64,000 nucleotides of DNA from Chitinophaga sp. 180180018-3 (GTDB taxonomy: Bacteria; Bacteroidota; Bacteroidia; Chitinophagales; Chitinophagaceae): contig NZ_CP140772.1 of the NCBI RefSeq assembly GCF_037893185.1, positions 4,154,001 through 4,218,000 of the forward strand, written 5' to 3'. Of this stretch, positions 16,361 through 25,704 are shown piece by piece (position 1 is the stretch's first letter; each line of letters begins with the position of its first letter). The notes beneath the pieces are model-generated. The model did not search any database and was not told the origin of the DNA. It saw only the letters and a program-made list of their open reading frames with translations. Position numbers and translations under genes: made by a program.

Positions 16361-18733
16361 TTAAAAGGCGGTACCCCTGATCATTCTTACAGTGCCGTAT
16401 ACAGGGCCGGCGCTGTTATTGGGTTTGGCCTGCAGCTTAATGGTAACTGACTGTTTGCCACGTGTTACGGCTTCCGGCAGGGTGTATATGATCTCGTAAA
16501 ATTTGCTGGCTTTGTATTTATTGAGATCTTCTGTGGCAATTTTAACCCCATCTGCGAGAATATCGAAGGTACGGTAGCGGTTATCCATTCCCCAGTAATT
16601 ACAGAGCAGGCTGTTGGTGGTGCTACCGTCTACTTTCATGGTAAAGGAAAGGTATCCGCCATCTTCGGCGTTCCTCCATTTGCGGCCGTGATCTTCACCC
16701 GTATTGGTTTTATCGGCAACGAAATTATGATCCCGTTCCGGTTGCATTTCGCCCATTCTCAGCATGTCTACCGTACTGGCTTCAATCTGTTGTGCCCGTT
16801 TTTTCGCAGCAGCATATTTCGTTTGTTCAGCAGCCCAGCCCTGCGGCGTAAATGCATCCCAATATACGCTGTAGTGTTCCTGCTGCACGGTGTTAAAGGG
16901 CACCAGCGTCACATCTGATGGCTGTCCTACCTGTGCGGTATGGAACACGAGAGAACCGGGTGCATCCTGTTTTACCCAGGCAGCGGCATCCTGACTGGAT
17001 GTCACCAGCACGGGGATTCCTGTTACCGGATCAGGCTCTTTGTTTCCCAGCACGCCGGCCAGTACTACGGGGCCATAGAACAATGCGATACGACCCGGGT
17101 TATCGGGCATGGCTTCGCTATAAATCCCCATTGGCAGCGACAATGTTATTTCGTCTCCATTCTTCCACTTACGATTCAACACAATATATCCATCTGCGCC
17201 TGGTTGAATATTCGTTTGTGCTTCACCGTTAACCAGTATCTGCATACCCTCTTTCACCCAGCGTGGCTTCCGGATACGAAGCGGGAATGCCACCGTAGCG
17301 GGCGTTGTGATCCTGAACACTACTTTATCATCGGCCGGAAGGCGGGTGACCTGTTCCAGGGTTACTTTCTTATCTTTCCAGTGCAGGCGTGAGGGGATAA
17401 AGAGGTTCACATACAGACTGCCATCGGCGCCTTCGAAATAAATGCTCTCCCCGTATTTGACATGATTCTCCATACCGGATCCTACGCAGCAGGTGAAGGT
17501 ATGGAAGGAATCGCTGAACTCCTTGCGGGTACCCATGCGCAGAGGAACGAAGTAACACATCATCCCGTTGCTATGATCCTGCGATGCCAGAATATGATTG
17601 TACAGGCCCTTTTCGTAGTAGTCCATCAGATTAGCTGAGGGCTGCAGCGAAAACAGGTGGCGTGTCAGCTTCAGCATGTTATAAGTATTGCAGGTTTCCA
17701 TCGTATTGTCGGTGAGCTGATCATTCAGTTTATCAGCAGGGCCCAGGTATTCGTAGTTGCTGTTACCACCCGGGGCATAGGAATGATGCTCCGTGATCGT
17801 ATGCCAGAAGAAGCCCGCGATAGTACTGTCTTTCTGACTACCGGTCAACTCATAACGGCGCATACAGCCGATCACCTTAGGGATCTGTGTGTTGGAATGC
17901 TTGCCGGGCAATACATCCAGCCGGGCAGCGAGAGAGTCGAGTATACGCCGGTCGTGGAAGCGGAACGACCTTTCCAGGTACTTTTTTTCAGCAGTAAGTG
18001 CATAGGTATTTACGAGCACTTCATTCATACCGCCGTATTCGCAGAGCAACATTTTCTGCACAAGAGAATCTGGCAGGTGATCAACGATAGTGCCGGTCCA
18101 GTCGGCCATTCGTCTCTCTATACCCAATGCTTTTTTATTATCACAATACAGGTAGGCATCGAGCAGTCCGGCCATGATCTTATGCACGGTGTACCAGGGC
18201 GACCAGCCCCCATTGAGATCGAACCCGCGGGAGCGGATATTTCCGGCGGCCACCTGCGCCCACAGGGTATCTTCACCGGGAATAGCGCCTACATAGCCGG
18301 TTTTACGATGACGCTGGCATTCGTCCAGTTCATCCACGATATAGTTTACGCGGTCCAGGAAGCGTTTATCCTGAGAAGCTGCGTACTGCATGGCACAGGC
18401 GGAAAGGTAGTGCCCCAGCGTGTGCCCGGCCAGTCCGGTAGATTCCCATCCGCCGTAGCGGGGAGCTTTTTCTTTCAGGCCGGCATGATTGCGGAAATCG
18501 GCCAGCAGCCTGTCGGGCTCTACTACCAGTAAGTAGTTCACATCTGCCTGCATGGCCTGTTTAAAAGGGCCGTCGAGTACCTCCACATCCTGGAGCTTAA
18601 AGGTATAGGCATGCAAAGGCACGCCAGCCACGACTTTCATCTTAGCATCGTGCCTGCCCGGCACGTACGATTGTGCACGCACCTGCGTGTAGCCCGTTTG
18701 CAGGGCCAGCAAAACGAAAAACAGTTTTTTCAT
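16361..18733 (-). CDS. GH146-type (DUF1680) beta-L-arabinofuranosidase
   Basis: The 790-residue protein has a signal peptide (MKKLFFVLLALQTGYTQVRA), a DUF1680 catalytic barrel and C-terminal accessory beta domains. The zinc-cysteine site is seen as Glu346-x-Cys348 (METCNTYN) and Cys415-Cys416 (TFTCCVGSG). The wording (GGWESTGLAGHTLGHYLSAC, GSGMENH) is that of the Bacteroides-type branch assigned to GH146 rather than GH127. Members cleave beta-L-arabinofuranose from plant arabinans and hydroxyproline-rich glycoproteins. The gene follows the peptidase by 30 nt and precedes the GH127 gene. Two enzymes with the same chemistry but different family membership imply different linkages or positions on one substrate. 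Confidence 0.87.
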   Translation of the reverse strand: MKKLFFVLLALQTGYTQVRAQSYVPGRHDAKMKVVAGVPLHAYTFKLQDVEVLDGPFKQAMQADVNYLLVVEPDRLLADFRNHAGLKEKAPRYGGWESTGLAGHTLGHYLSACAMQYAASQDKRFLDRVNYIVDELDECQRHRKTGYVGAIPGEDTLWAQVAAGNIRSRGFDLNGGWSPWYTVHKIMAGLLDAYLYCDNKKALGIERRMADWTGTIVDHLPDSLVQKMLLCEYGGMNEVLVNTYALTAEKKYLERSFRFHDRRILDSLAARLDVLPGKHSNTQIPKVIGCMRRYELTGSQKDSTIAGFFWHTITEHHSYAPGGNSNYEYLGPADKLNDQLTDNTMETCNTYNMLKLTRHLFSLQPSANLMDYYEKGLYNHILASQDHSNGMMCYFVPLRMGTRKEFSDSFHTFTCCVGSGMENHVKYGESIYFEGADGSLYVNLFIPSRLHWKDKKVTLEQVTRLPADDKVVFRITTPATVAFPLRIRKPRWVKEGMQILVNGEAQTNIQPGADGYIVLNRKWKNGDEITLSLPMGIYSEAMPDNPGRIALFYGPVVLAGVLGNKEPDPVTGIPVLVTSSQDAAAWVKQDAPGSLVFHTAQVGQPSDVTLVPFNTVQQEHYSVYWDAFTPQGWAAEQTKYAAAKKRAQQIEASTVDMLRMGEMQPERDHNFVADKTNTGEDHGRKWRNAEDGGYLSFTMKVDGSTTNSLLCNYWGMDNRYRTFDILADGVKIATEDLNKYKASKFYEIIYTLPEAVTRGKQSVTIKLQAKPNNSAGPVYGTVRMIRGTAF

Positions 18734-18763
18734 AACACTACAGTTTTTAATTCAGGAGCGTGA

Positions 18764-20506
18764 TCAGAGTGGATAGAAACGCCAGCCTGGTTTAAAATCT
18801 TTGTCAATATTGCGGCCGGTGAGCAACGCGCGGATCAGTTCCACCGGCAGCATATTTTCTTTTAAAACAGCATCATGATATTGCTGGTAGGTCATTTTGC
18901 CCCCATCTACCAGTTCGCGTTTGAGTGCCATGAATTGCAGGCCGCCTATCATATAGGCTACCTGATAAAGCGGGCTGTAATCGCCCGCAAAAGAGCGCCG
19001 TACTTCACCGGCAGCATTAGCCGGTTCATGTCCGACCCTGTTGATCAGGAAGTCTACACACTGCTTCGGCGTCCATTTACCCAGATGATAATTCAGTGAA
19101 AAGATAATACGCGCGCAACGATGCATTCTCCAGAACAGCATGCCGACGCAGTCTTCCGGCGACTGAGGAAACTTCATATCCCAGAGCAGCATTTCCCAGT
19201 ACAGGGCCCAGCCTTCTATCCAGAAGGGTGTTTCGAAGTGCCGGTACGTTTTATAACGGTTAAGCATAAACTCTTGCAGCCCATGACCGGCGATGAGCTC
19301 GTGATGTACGGTAGCCCGGGAGAAATGCGGGTTATTACCGCGCATACTCATGAGTTTATCGGGCTCGCTCATATCCTGTGTGGGATAAGAAATACTTAAC
19401 TCTTCTCCTCCGGTAAAGAAGGGATTCACCAGCTGCCGCTGCGGCGTCATCATGATCATGCGCCAGGTTTCCTCCGCCATGGGCGGGATGGTGATGAGCT
19501 GATGTTGTTTCAGAAATTCAACTGATTCGTTGTAGAGTTTCATGATCAGCTGAGGTTGTTCTCCTTCCGGCACATAGCTGTTCTTTACCTTTTCCAGCGC
19601 CTGTTTCCAGTTCTTCCCGAATCCCATTTCTGCTGATGCTTTTTCCATTTCTGCATCGCAGTAAGCAAATTCTTTATTCGCAATTGCAATCAGCTCCTCC
19701 GGCGAATAGGGAATCATTTCGTATTGCAGTTGTCTTATCAGCTCTTCCCTCCCTATAGGATGACCGCTGATACCGCTGCCATCGTCCTTTCCGGCAGGCA
19801 GCTCGGTAGTTTTCTTTTTCCACAGCGCCGTGTAACTTTTCAGGGCGCTGTCGAGCTGCTTATAAGCCGCCGGCACCCGCCATGAATAAGCCGGATCATA
19901 TCCATCGTAAAAAGTGTTCACACTCTGGAGAGCGTCTGTCAGCCCGCGAGTGATGGCAGCGCCGCGGCGCAGCAAATAGATATCGAGCTGATGATCTGCT
20001 GCGAGCAGCTTTTCCTTATCGCGTATGGTTGTTGCCGCCTCATTGAACATGGTGGCAATGGCGCCTGCATCTGGTTTAGCGCCTCTCCTTCTGGCTTTCT
20101 CTACCTGGTAAATTCTGGCAGCAAACGGAAACCAGCTTTCAAGGCGGCTGCATTGTTGTTTTTCTTCTTCCAGTAAACGAAGCTGTTCCTGTAGTTCCCG
20201 GCGGAACAGGATATAATCCACGCGGGAACCAGCGGGCAGGGCGTCGAAGCTGACGGATGGCAGTTTACCGAGATAGTTGTTGTATAATTCTTCGAGCCGG
20301 GTGCGTCTTTCCGGTGAATTCTCTATAAAATAAAATCTTGTAAGACTACCCTTATCGGCATAGTAAGGCACCATCAGGTTGTTGATTTCGCTGGTTTGCG
20401 CGTACAATGCCGCATTATCCTGCGATTGTGCCGGGGTAGTGATGGTAGTTACTCCACAGGTGGCGATTATTAAAAAGAACTTAGCAAGTTGTTGTTGGCC
20501 AAACAT
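18764..20506 (-). CDS. DUF885 metallopeptidase-like protein
   Basis: The ATG at 20506 gives a 580-residue protein with a signal peptide (hydrophobic core about residues 8-25). A TTG start at 20533 would overlap the upstream gene and is less likely. The DUF885 zinc signature is present: HELIAGH (His402, Glu403, His408) and a downstream glutamate in FWIEGWALY (Glu431). The usual family motif is HExxPGH; here Pro is Ala. These proteins are helical metallopeptidase-like enzymes of largely unknown specificity. The gene lies 20 nt after the D-hydroxyproline dehydrogenase gene and 30 nt before GH146, so a role in cutting hydroxyproline-containing peptides is a context-based inference. Confidence 0.8.
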   Translation of the reverse strand: MFGQQQLAKFFLIIATCGVTTITTPAQSQDNAALYAQTSEINNLMVPYYADKGSLTRFYFIENSPERRTRLEELYNNYLGKLPSVSFDALPAGSRVDYILFRRELQEQLRLLEEEKQQCSRLESWFPFAARIYQVEKARRRGAKPDAGAIATMFNEAATTIRDKEKLLAADHQLDIYLLRRGAAITRGLTDALQSVNTFYDGYDPAYSWRVPAAYKQLDSALKSYTALWKKKTTELPAGKDDGSGISGHPIGREELIRQLQYEMIPYSPEELIAIANKEFAYCDAEMEKASAEMGFGKNWKQALEKVKNSYVPEGEQPQLIMKLYNESVEFLKQHQLITIPPMAEETWRMIMMTPQRQLVNPFFTGGEELSISYPTQDMSEPDKLMSMRGNNPHFSRATVHHELIAGHGLQEFMLNRYKTYRHFETPFWIEGWALYWEMLLWDMKFPQSPEDCVGMLFWRMHRCARIIFSLNYHLGKWTPKQCVDFLINRVGHEPANAAGEVRRSFAGDYSPLYQVAYMIGGLQFMALKRELVDGGKMTYQQYHDAVLKENMLPVELIRALLTGRNIDKDFKPGWRFYPL

Positions 20507-20526
20507 TGTTTTCGTGCTTTTTCTGG

Positions 20527-21774
20527 TTAGCAAAATCGTTCGGGATTAAACGGGCGTATATCCATTTCCGTTGGTGTGCGGGTGATCAGCTGGCTCACCA
20601 GTTTTCCGGTAGCTGCTCCCAGGCTGATGCCCAGCATAGAGTGTCCGGTGGCTATTGTGAGATTGGAATAGCGGGAGCTGTTGCCTATATAGGGCAATCC
20701 ATCGGCGCTGCAGGGACGATAGCCGTGCCATACTTTTTCCTGTTCCGGGAGTGCTATATTCACTCCGGGGAAATAGCGGGTTACTGCGTTTAGTATGCCC
20801 TGCACCCGCTGCATGCGGGGCGGCGTGTTCAGTGGCGTTATTTCCATGGTTCCTCCGAAGCGGAGTTTGTGTTCATTCATAGGTGAAATGGCCACCCTGG
20901 CTTCGCTGAGGATAATGGAATGATGAATTTTACATGGCGCTTCATCTAAAGTCACGGAGTAACCACGACCGCCCACCATGGGGATATTCAGCTGTAATGT
21001 TTTTGCCAGCGCTGTACTCCATACACCGGCGGCCAGCACTACATGATCTGCCTCTATATCACCTTTGGTGGTTTTCAGCGCTTTCAGTTGTTTACCATCG
21101 GTATTGAATCCGGTTACTTCGCAGCCGGTCGTGAACTGTACTCCCAGCTTACGCAGATACGCCATCAGGCTGTTCATCAGCTGATTGGGATAAAGCTGTG
21201 CATCGCCGGGGAAAAAGATACCACCGAGTGCGTTCATGTCTACATCAGGTTCCATCTGCTGCAATCCGTCTCTTCCTACCAGCCGGGCTTCTATGCCCAG
21301 CTCCTTTGCTGCCTTTATCGTATCTACCGCATGATGGGCATTCTGCTCTGTCTGAAAAAGCTCTATCATACCTTTCGGCTCATAGGAGAATTGCAGGTCG
21401 GGGATGGCAGTCCATTCTTCGTATAGGCGTTTACTTAACAGGGCAATATCTCTCAGTGGAACAGCGGCATGTGCAACATGTTTTTTGTTTGCATGCTTTA
21501 CAAAAGTACGGCCCCAGTTAATCAGATCGCCGTTAAGAGAGGGCTTTATATAAAACGGGCTTTGCGCGTTCAGCATCCACTTCAGGCCCTGCCATACGAT
21601 ACCCGGCGCTGCCAGCGGCACAAAATGGCTGGGGCAGATATACCCGGCATTACCGTAAGAGCATCCCTGCAGCATATCCGAGCGGTCGGTTACCGTTACC
21701 TGATGCCCGGCCTGTTGCAGATACAAAGCACTGCTTAAACCTATAATACCACCACCTATAATAACTACGTTCAT
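20527..21774 (-). CDS. FAD-dependent D-amino acid (D-hydroxyproline) dehydrogenase
   Basis: The 415-residue DadA-type flavoprotein has a dinucleotide-binding GGGIIG at residues 7-12 and the C-terminal FAD motif region GHSMLGISLGAATGKL. In the hydroxyproline pathway this enzyme oxidises cis-4-hydroxy-D-proline to 1-pyrroline-4-hydroxy-2-carboxylate, passing electrons to the respiratory chain or oxygen. The assignment over a general D-amino acid dehydrogenase rests on its neighbours: the epimerase that makes its substrate (6 nt upstream) and the deaminase that consumes its product are in the same operon. No second subunit of the Pseudomonas-type heteromeric enzyme is present, so this is a single-subunit form. 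Confidence 0.87.
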   Translation of the reverse strand: MNVVIIGGGIIGLSSALYLQQAGHQVTVTDRSDMLQGCSYGNAGYICPSHFVPLAAPGIVWQGLKWMLNAQSPFYIKPSLNGDLINWGRTFVKHANKKHVAHAAVPLRDIALLSKRLYEEWTAIPDLQFSYEPKGMIELFQTEQNAHHAVDTIKAAKELGIEARLVGRDGLQQMEPDVDMNALGGIFFPGDAQLYPNQLMNSLMAYLRKLGVQFTTGCEVTGFNTDGKQLKALKTTKGDIEADHVVLAAGVWSTALAKTLQLNIPMVGGRGYSVTLDEAPCKIHHSIILSEARVAISPMNEHKLRFGGTMEITPLNTPPRMQRVQGILNAVTRYFPGVNIALPEQEKVWHGYRPCSADGLPYIGNSSRYSNLTIATGHSMLGISLGAATGKLVSQLITRTPTEMDIRPFNPERFC

Positions 21775-21780
21775 ATCGAT

Positions 21781-22782
21781 TTAAATTACCTGCAATCCGT
21801 ATGCATACGGATCATCATCAGGATCTATGGAAATAGTGTTATAACCGTAAACTCTTGCCCATCCTTCGATGCTGGGTCTTATGGCCGGGAAACTGCCCAC
21901 ATGGGTTTCTTCCTCGATGCGGCCAATAAAACGGGATCCTATGATACTTTCATGGATAAACTCATCTCCCCTTTTCAGTTTTCCCTGTGCATACCATTGG
22001 GCCATACGCGCGGAAGTGCCTGTACCACAGGGAGAGCGGTCGATGGCTTTATCTCCGTAAAAAACCGCATTACGTGCGGTAGAAGCAGGATCTATCACCA
22101 CGCCGGTCCATAGTACATGCGAGCAGCCATTGATATGCGGGTTATCCGGATGTACGAAAGTATGTTTTTCGTTGATGCGTTTACGTAGTTCCCTTGCCCA
22201 GCTGATCAGTTGTGAAGCCGTGAAATGTTCAAGGCCGGGGAAATTCGTTTGTGCGTCAACGATAGCATAGTAGTTGCCCCCATAGGATACATCTACCTTC
22301 AGCATTCCCAGGTCGGGGCATTCTACTTCAATGCCCGTAGCAGCGAGGTAAGACGGCACATTTGTCAGTTTAACACTCTTTACTTTATTACCTTCCTGCC
22401 GGTAGCTGATCTCTACCAGCCCCGCAGGTGCTTCCATTCTCACCTTGCCGGGAGTTTTCGGTTTGATCAATCCTTCTTCAATACCGATAGTAATAGTACC
22501 GATGGTACCATGACCACACATCGGCAGGCAGCCGCTGGTTTCAATGAACAGCACTGCCACATCGTTAGCCGGATCATGCGGCGGGTACAGGATACTGCCG
22601 CTCATCATATCATGGCCACGGGGCTCAAACATAAGTCCTTTGCGGATCCAGTCGTATTCCCGGAGAAAATGGTTCCGCTTTTCACTCATATTATTGCCAT
22701 TCAGCTGCGGGCCGCCACCAGCTACGAGTCGCACGGGGTTACCACAAGTATGTGCATCTATGCAAAAAAATGTATGCTTCAC
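21781..22782 (-). CDS. 4-hydroxyproline 2-epimerase (proline racemase family)
   Basis: The 333-residue protein starts at a GTG (22782; no nearby ATG). It carries both catalytic cysteines of the racemase/epimerase subgroup: Cys89 in PMCGHGT and Cys252 in DRSPCGTGTSA. Members with Thr instead of the second or first Cys are dehydratases, so the Cys/Cys pair supports epimerisation of trans-4-hydroxy-L-proline to cis-4-hydroxy-D-proline. No cofactor is needed. It lies 7 nt after the permease gene and 6 nt before the dehydrogenase gene that takes its product. Proline racemase activity is less likely in this operon context. Confidence 0.93.
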   Translation of the reverse strand: MKHTFFCIDAHTCGNPVRLVAGGGPQLNGNNMSEKRNHFLREYDWIRKGLMFEPRGHDMMSGSILYPPHDPANDVAVLFIETSGCLPMCGHGTIGTITIGIEEGLIKPKTPGKVRMEAPAGLVEISYRQEGNKVKSVKLTNVPSYLAATGIEVECPDLGMLKVDVSYGGNYYAIVDAQTNFPGLEHFTASQLISWARELRKRINEKHTFVHPDNPHINGCSHVLWTGVVIDPASTARNAVFYGDKAIDRSPCGTGTSARMAQWYAQGKLKRGDEFIHESIIGSRFIGRIEEETHVGSFPAIRPSIEGWARVYGYNTISIDPDDDPYAYGLQVI

Positions 22783-22789
22783 AGGTTAT

Positions 22790-24226
22790 CTAATTATCAG
22801 TTAATAAAACGGGTACGCCGGAAGGGCGCATATTCCTGTAACAATAATACACCGGGATACCGAGGAGCACAATACCCAATCCGGGCCAGGTGTACATGGG
22901 TTTATATATCAGTAACGAAAGACAGATAACGGTGGCAGCCACAATATATACGGCAGGCAGCCAGGGGTAGCCGAATGCCTTATAGGGCCTCGGCAGCTCC
23001 GGTCTTTTACGCCGCAGTCTGAATATGCCGGCAATCGTGAGGATATAGAATATCAACACCACGAAGATGACGTATTCGAGCAGCTGGTTATAACGGCCGC
23101 TCAGGCATAATACGGATGCCCAGGCGCATTGCAGCCAGAGGGCTTTTCCGGGTACCGCGTTGCGGTTCAATTTCTCCATTTGCTTAAAGAACAGGCCATC
23201 TTTCGCCATGGTATAGCAAACCCTGGCGCCCGATAAAATAAGCCCGTTGTTGCAGCCAAATGTAGAAATCATGAGCAGCACTGCGATGATGGCGGTACCT
23301 CCTGCCCCGAAAATATGCCGGGAAGCTACTACTCCCACACGATCATTTTCAGCAAAGGCAATTTCCTGCAGAGGAAGTATGCCCAGGTACATCAGATTGG
23401 TGAGCAGGTAGATGGCCGTTACCAGCAAGGTACCAAAGAACAGGCTGAGACCAATATTCTTTTCCGGCTTTTTTATTTCGCCGGCGATGAAGGTTACATT
23501 GTTCCAGGAGTCGCTGCTGAACAGGCTGCCCACCATGCTGCCGGCAATAGCGCCCATGACGGTGAAGCCCGCGTAGGGCAACAGTGAAGCACCGGGTGCA
23601 GAGAGCCTGCCCAGGGAGAAACCGCTTTCCCAATTGCGACTCCAGGTATGCCCGTCGGCCGCCGCCAGGCCAAAGATGATCAATCCCAGTAAAGCGGCGA
23701 TTTTAGTGAGTGTAAAAACCGTCTGGATGACCTTTCCTTCTTTCACGCCCCTTGTATTGACGAATGTCAGGAAGACAATCAATACAATCGCCGTCAGCTG
23801 AGCGGCCGACACCTGGATGAATCCCAGGCTGGCAATGATATTCTTCTCTCCTAACGAAGGAAACAGGTAAGCGGAGAATTTAGCAAAAGCCACGCCTACA
23901 GCGGCGATGGAGCCGGCTTGTATGATGGTAAGAAAACTCCAGCCGAACAGAAATCCCGTAAGCGGACCGAATGCTTCTTTCAGGTATACGTACTGTCCGC
24001 CGGCGCGGGGGAACATACCGCTTAGTTCCCCGTAGCTGAGTGCTGCGGTGAGTGTGAGCAGGCCGGTGATGATCCATATCAGCACCAGCCAGCCTGCGGA
24101 GCCGGTGTTACGTGTGATATCCGCACTTACTATAAATATCCCGGAGCCTATCATAGAACCGGCTACTACCATGGTAGCATCCAGTAATCCGAACGAGCGC
24201 CGGAATGACTTTGGTTGATTTGACAT
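22790..24226 (-). CDS. APC-family amino acid permease, probably for hydroxyproline
   Basis: The 478-residue integral membrane protein has 12 hydrophobic helices. The first carries the APC-superfamily substrate motif GSMIGSGIFIVSA, and a characteristic FPRAGGQYVYLKEAFG segment follows near residue 75. It belongs to the L-type/APC amino acid transporter group, which moves amino acids with protons or by exchange across the inner membrane. Its place between the semialdehyde dehydrogenase (9 nt) and the epimerase (7 nt) makes hydroxyproline or a hydroxyprolyl dipeptide the likely cargo. This is inference from context. Confidence 0.88.
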   Translation of the reverse strand: MSNQPKSFRRSFGLLDATMVVAGSMIGSGIFIVSADITRNTGSAGWLVLIWIITGLLTLTAALSYGELSGMFPRAGGQYVYLKEAFGPLTGFLFGWSFLTIIQAGSIAAVGVAFAKFSAYLFPSLGEKNIIASLGFIQVSAAQLTAIVLIVFLTFVNTRGVKEGKVIQTVFTLTKIAALLGLIIFGLAAADGHTWSRNWESGFSLGRLSAPGASLLPYAGFTVMGAIAGSMVGSLFSSDSWNNVTFIAGEIKKPEKNIGLSLFFGTLLVTAIYLLTNLMYLGILPLQEIAFAENDRVGVVASRHIFGAGGTAIIAVLLMISTFGCNNGLILSGARVCYTMAKDGLFFKQMEKLNRNAVPGKALWLQCAWASVLCLSGRYNQLLEYVIFVVLIFYILTIAGIFRLRRKRPELPRPYKAFGYPWLPAVYIVAATVICLSLLIYKPMYTWPGLGIVLLGIPVYYCYRNMRPSGVPVLLTDN

Positions 24227-24235
24227 AGCTTACGT

Positions 24236-25684
24236 TTATCTGGTGAATTCGTTATCTGTCAATCGCCATATACCACGTGGATTATTGTTTTTCAGTTCAT
24301 CAGGAAGTAATTGATCAGGGAATCCCTGAAAGCAAACGGGTCGCACCCATCGCCGGATGGCGGCAGTGCCTACTGAAGTATATCGTGCATCGGTGGTAGC
24401 GGGGAAAGGTCCGCCATGTACCATAGCAGCGCACACCTCTACCCCTGTAGGCGCGGCATTCAGGATAACGCGTCCGGCCAGTGTAGTTTGCAGGGCTATC
24501 ACATCGGGCCAGTTGCTGAGATCCGTGTCGGTAGCCATGATGGAGCTGGTGAGTTGTCCTTTTACGGTTTTTAGTACCTGCAGCAGTTCCGTCTTATCAC
24601 GGCATGCCACGAGGAGTGCATAGGGCCCGAACACTTCTTCGCGCAGGTGCGGGTTGGCCAGGAAGGCCGAACCAGTGGTAGCAGCCAGGGAAGGTGCTAC
24701 AGGCGCGTCTTCTGCGGTGGCAGTTTCCGGCAGTGCGCCTATCAGTGTTACTTCCTGCTGGGCCAGCATACCGTCGCGTCCCTGCAGAAAAGCGTGTCTG
24801 ATACCGGTATGCAGCATTTTCTGCGGCGCTGTTTTCTCGATGGCAGCGTGAAGCAGCGTTTGGAAACGATTGAATGCTTCTCCCTCTAATCCCAGCAGCA
24901 GACCGGGATTCGTGCAAAACTGGCCGGCGCCCAGCGTTACAGAGGCGGCAAAGGTTTCGGCCAGCTGAGTGGCTCTTGTTTCCAGTGCTTCCGGATAAAA
25001 AACAACCGGGTTAACGCTGCCCATCTCGGCGAATACCGGGATAGGTGTTTCCCGCTGCGAAGCGTATGCACTCAATGCTTTGCCTCCGGCCAGAGAGCCG
25101 GTGAAGCCCACAGCCGTTGTGGAAGGGTGCATCACCAGTTCCCGGCCTGCTTCATTGCCTCCGGTTACATGTTGCACGGTATGTTCAGGCATGTCGCTTT
25201 TTATGATGGCAGTGCTGATGGCTTCAAACATCAGCAGAGAAGTAGCTCCGTGGGCAGGATGGGCTTTCACCACTACCGTAGCACCAGCGGCCAGTGCGCT
25301 CACGGTATCGCCGCCGGCAGTAGAAAAAGCAAAGGGAAAATTGCTGGCGCCAAAAACAACCACAGGCCCTACCGGCAGGAGCATACGACGTATATCAGCC
25401 CTGGCAGGGGTTTCCCGCTGCCTATCGATCACCGCTTCCACCCAGCTGCCTTCTCTGATCAGCTGTGCAAACAGTTGCAGCTGGAAAGTGGTACGGTTGA
25501 TTTCCCCGTTCAGCCGGGCATCAGGAAGATTCGTTTCCCTGCCGGCCGTGGCTACCAGCTGTTCGCGCCGTACATTGATTTCACCGGCGATAGTTTCCAG
25601 GAATGCCGCCCGCTGCACCGGTTCCACCTGTTTGTAACGGTCGAATGCCAGCGCGGCCTGCTGCATAATATTGTCTATACTCAT
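24236..25684 (-). CDS. 2,5-dioxovalerate (alpha-ketoglutarate semialdehyde) dehydrogenase
   Basis: The 482-residue aldehyde dehydrogenase has the oxyanion Asn115 (FGASNFPFAF), general base Glu220 (FAEMGSVNP) and nucleophile Cys257 (GQFCTNPG). The GSVNP and QFCTNPG wording is that of the alpha-ketoglutarate semialdehyde dehydrogenases that end the hydroxyproline and sugar-acid pathways and give 2-oxoglutarate for the TCA cycle. The same enzyme class also serves L-arabinose oxidation, so it could in principle receive carbon from the arabinose released by the two arabinofuranosidases. No other genes of that sugar route are in the window. Confidence 0.9.
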   Translation of the reverse strand: MSIDNIMQQAALAFDRYKQVEPVQRAAFLETIAGEINVRREQLVATAGRETNLPDARLNGEINRTTFQLQLFAQLIREGSWVEAVIDRQRETPARADIRRMLLPVGPVVVFGASNFPFAFSTAGGDTVSALAAGATVVVKAHPAHGATSLLMFEAISTAIIKSDMPEHTVQHVTGGNEAGRELVMHPSTTAVGFTGSLAGGKALSAYASQRETPIPVFAEMGSVNPVVFYPEALETRATQLAETFAASVTLGAGQFCTNPGLLLGLEGEAFNRFQTLLHAAIEKTAPQKMLHTGIRHAFLQGRDGMLAQQEVTLIGALPETATAEDAPVAPSLAATTGSAFLANPHLREEVFGPYALLVACRDKTELLQVLKTVKGQLTSSIMATDTDLSNWPDVIALQTTLAGRVILNAAPTGVEVCAAMVHGGPFPATTDARYTSVGTAAIRRWVRPVCFQGFPDQLLPDELKNNNPRGIWRLTDNEFTR

Positions 25685-25704
25685 GTGTGTCTTTTTCAGA
25701 TGAT

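Noticed and set aside
17657..18532. 291-codon plus-strand frame
   Set aside because: It is a shadow of the GH146 gene on the minus strand, which carries the zinc-cysteine motifs.
20507..20533. TTG start of the DUF885 gene overlapping the dehydrogenase stop
   Set aside because: The ATG at 20506 gives a normal signal peptide; the apparent 7-nt overlap with the neighbour depends on a rare start codon.
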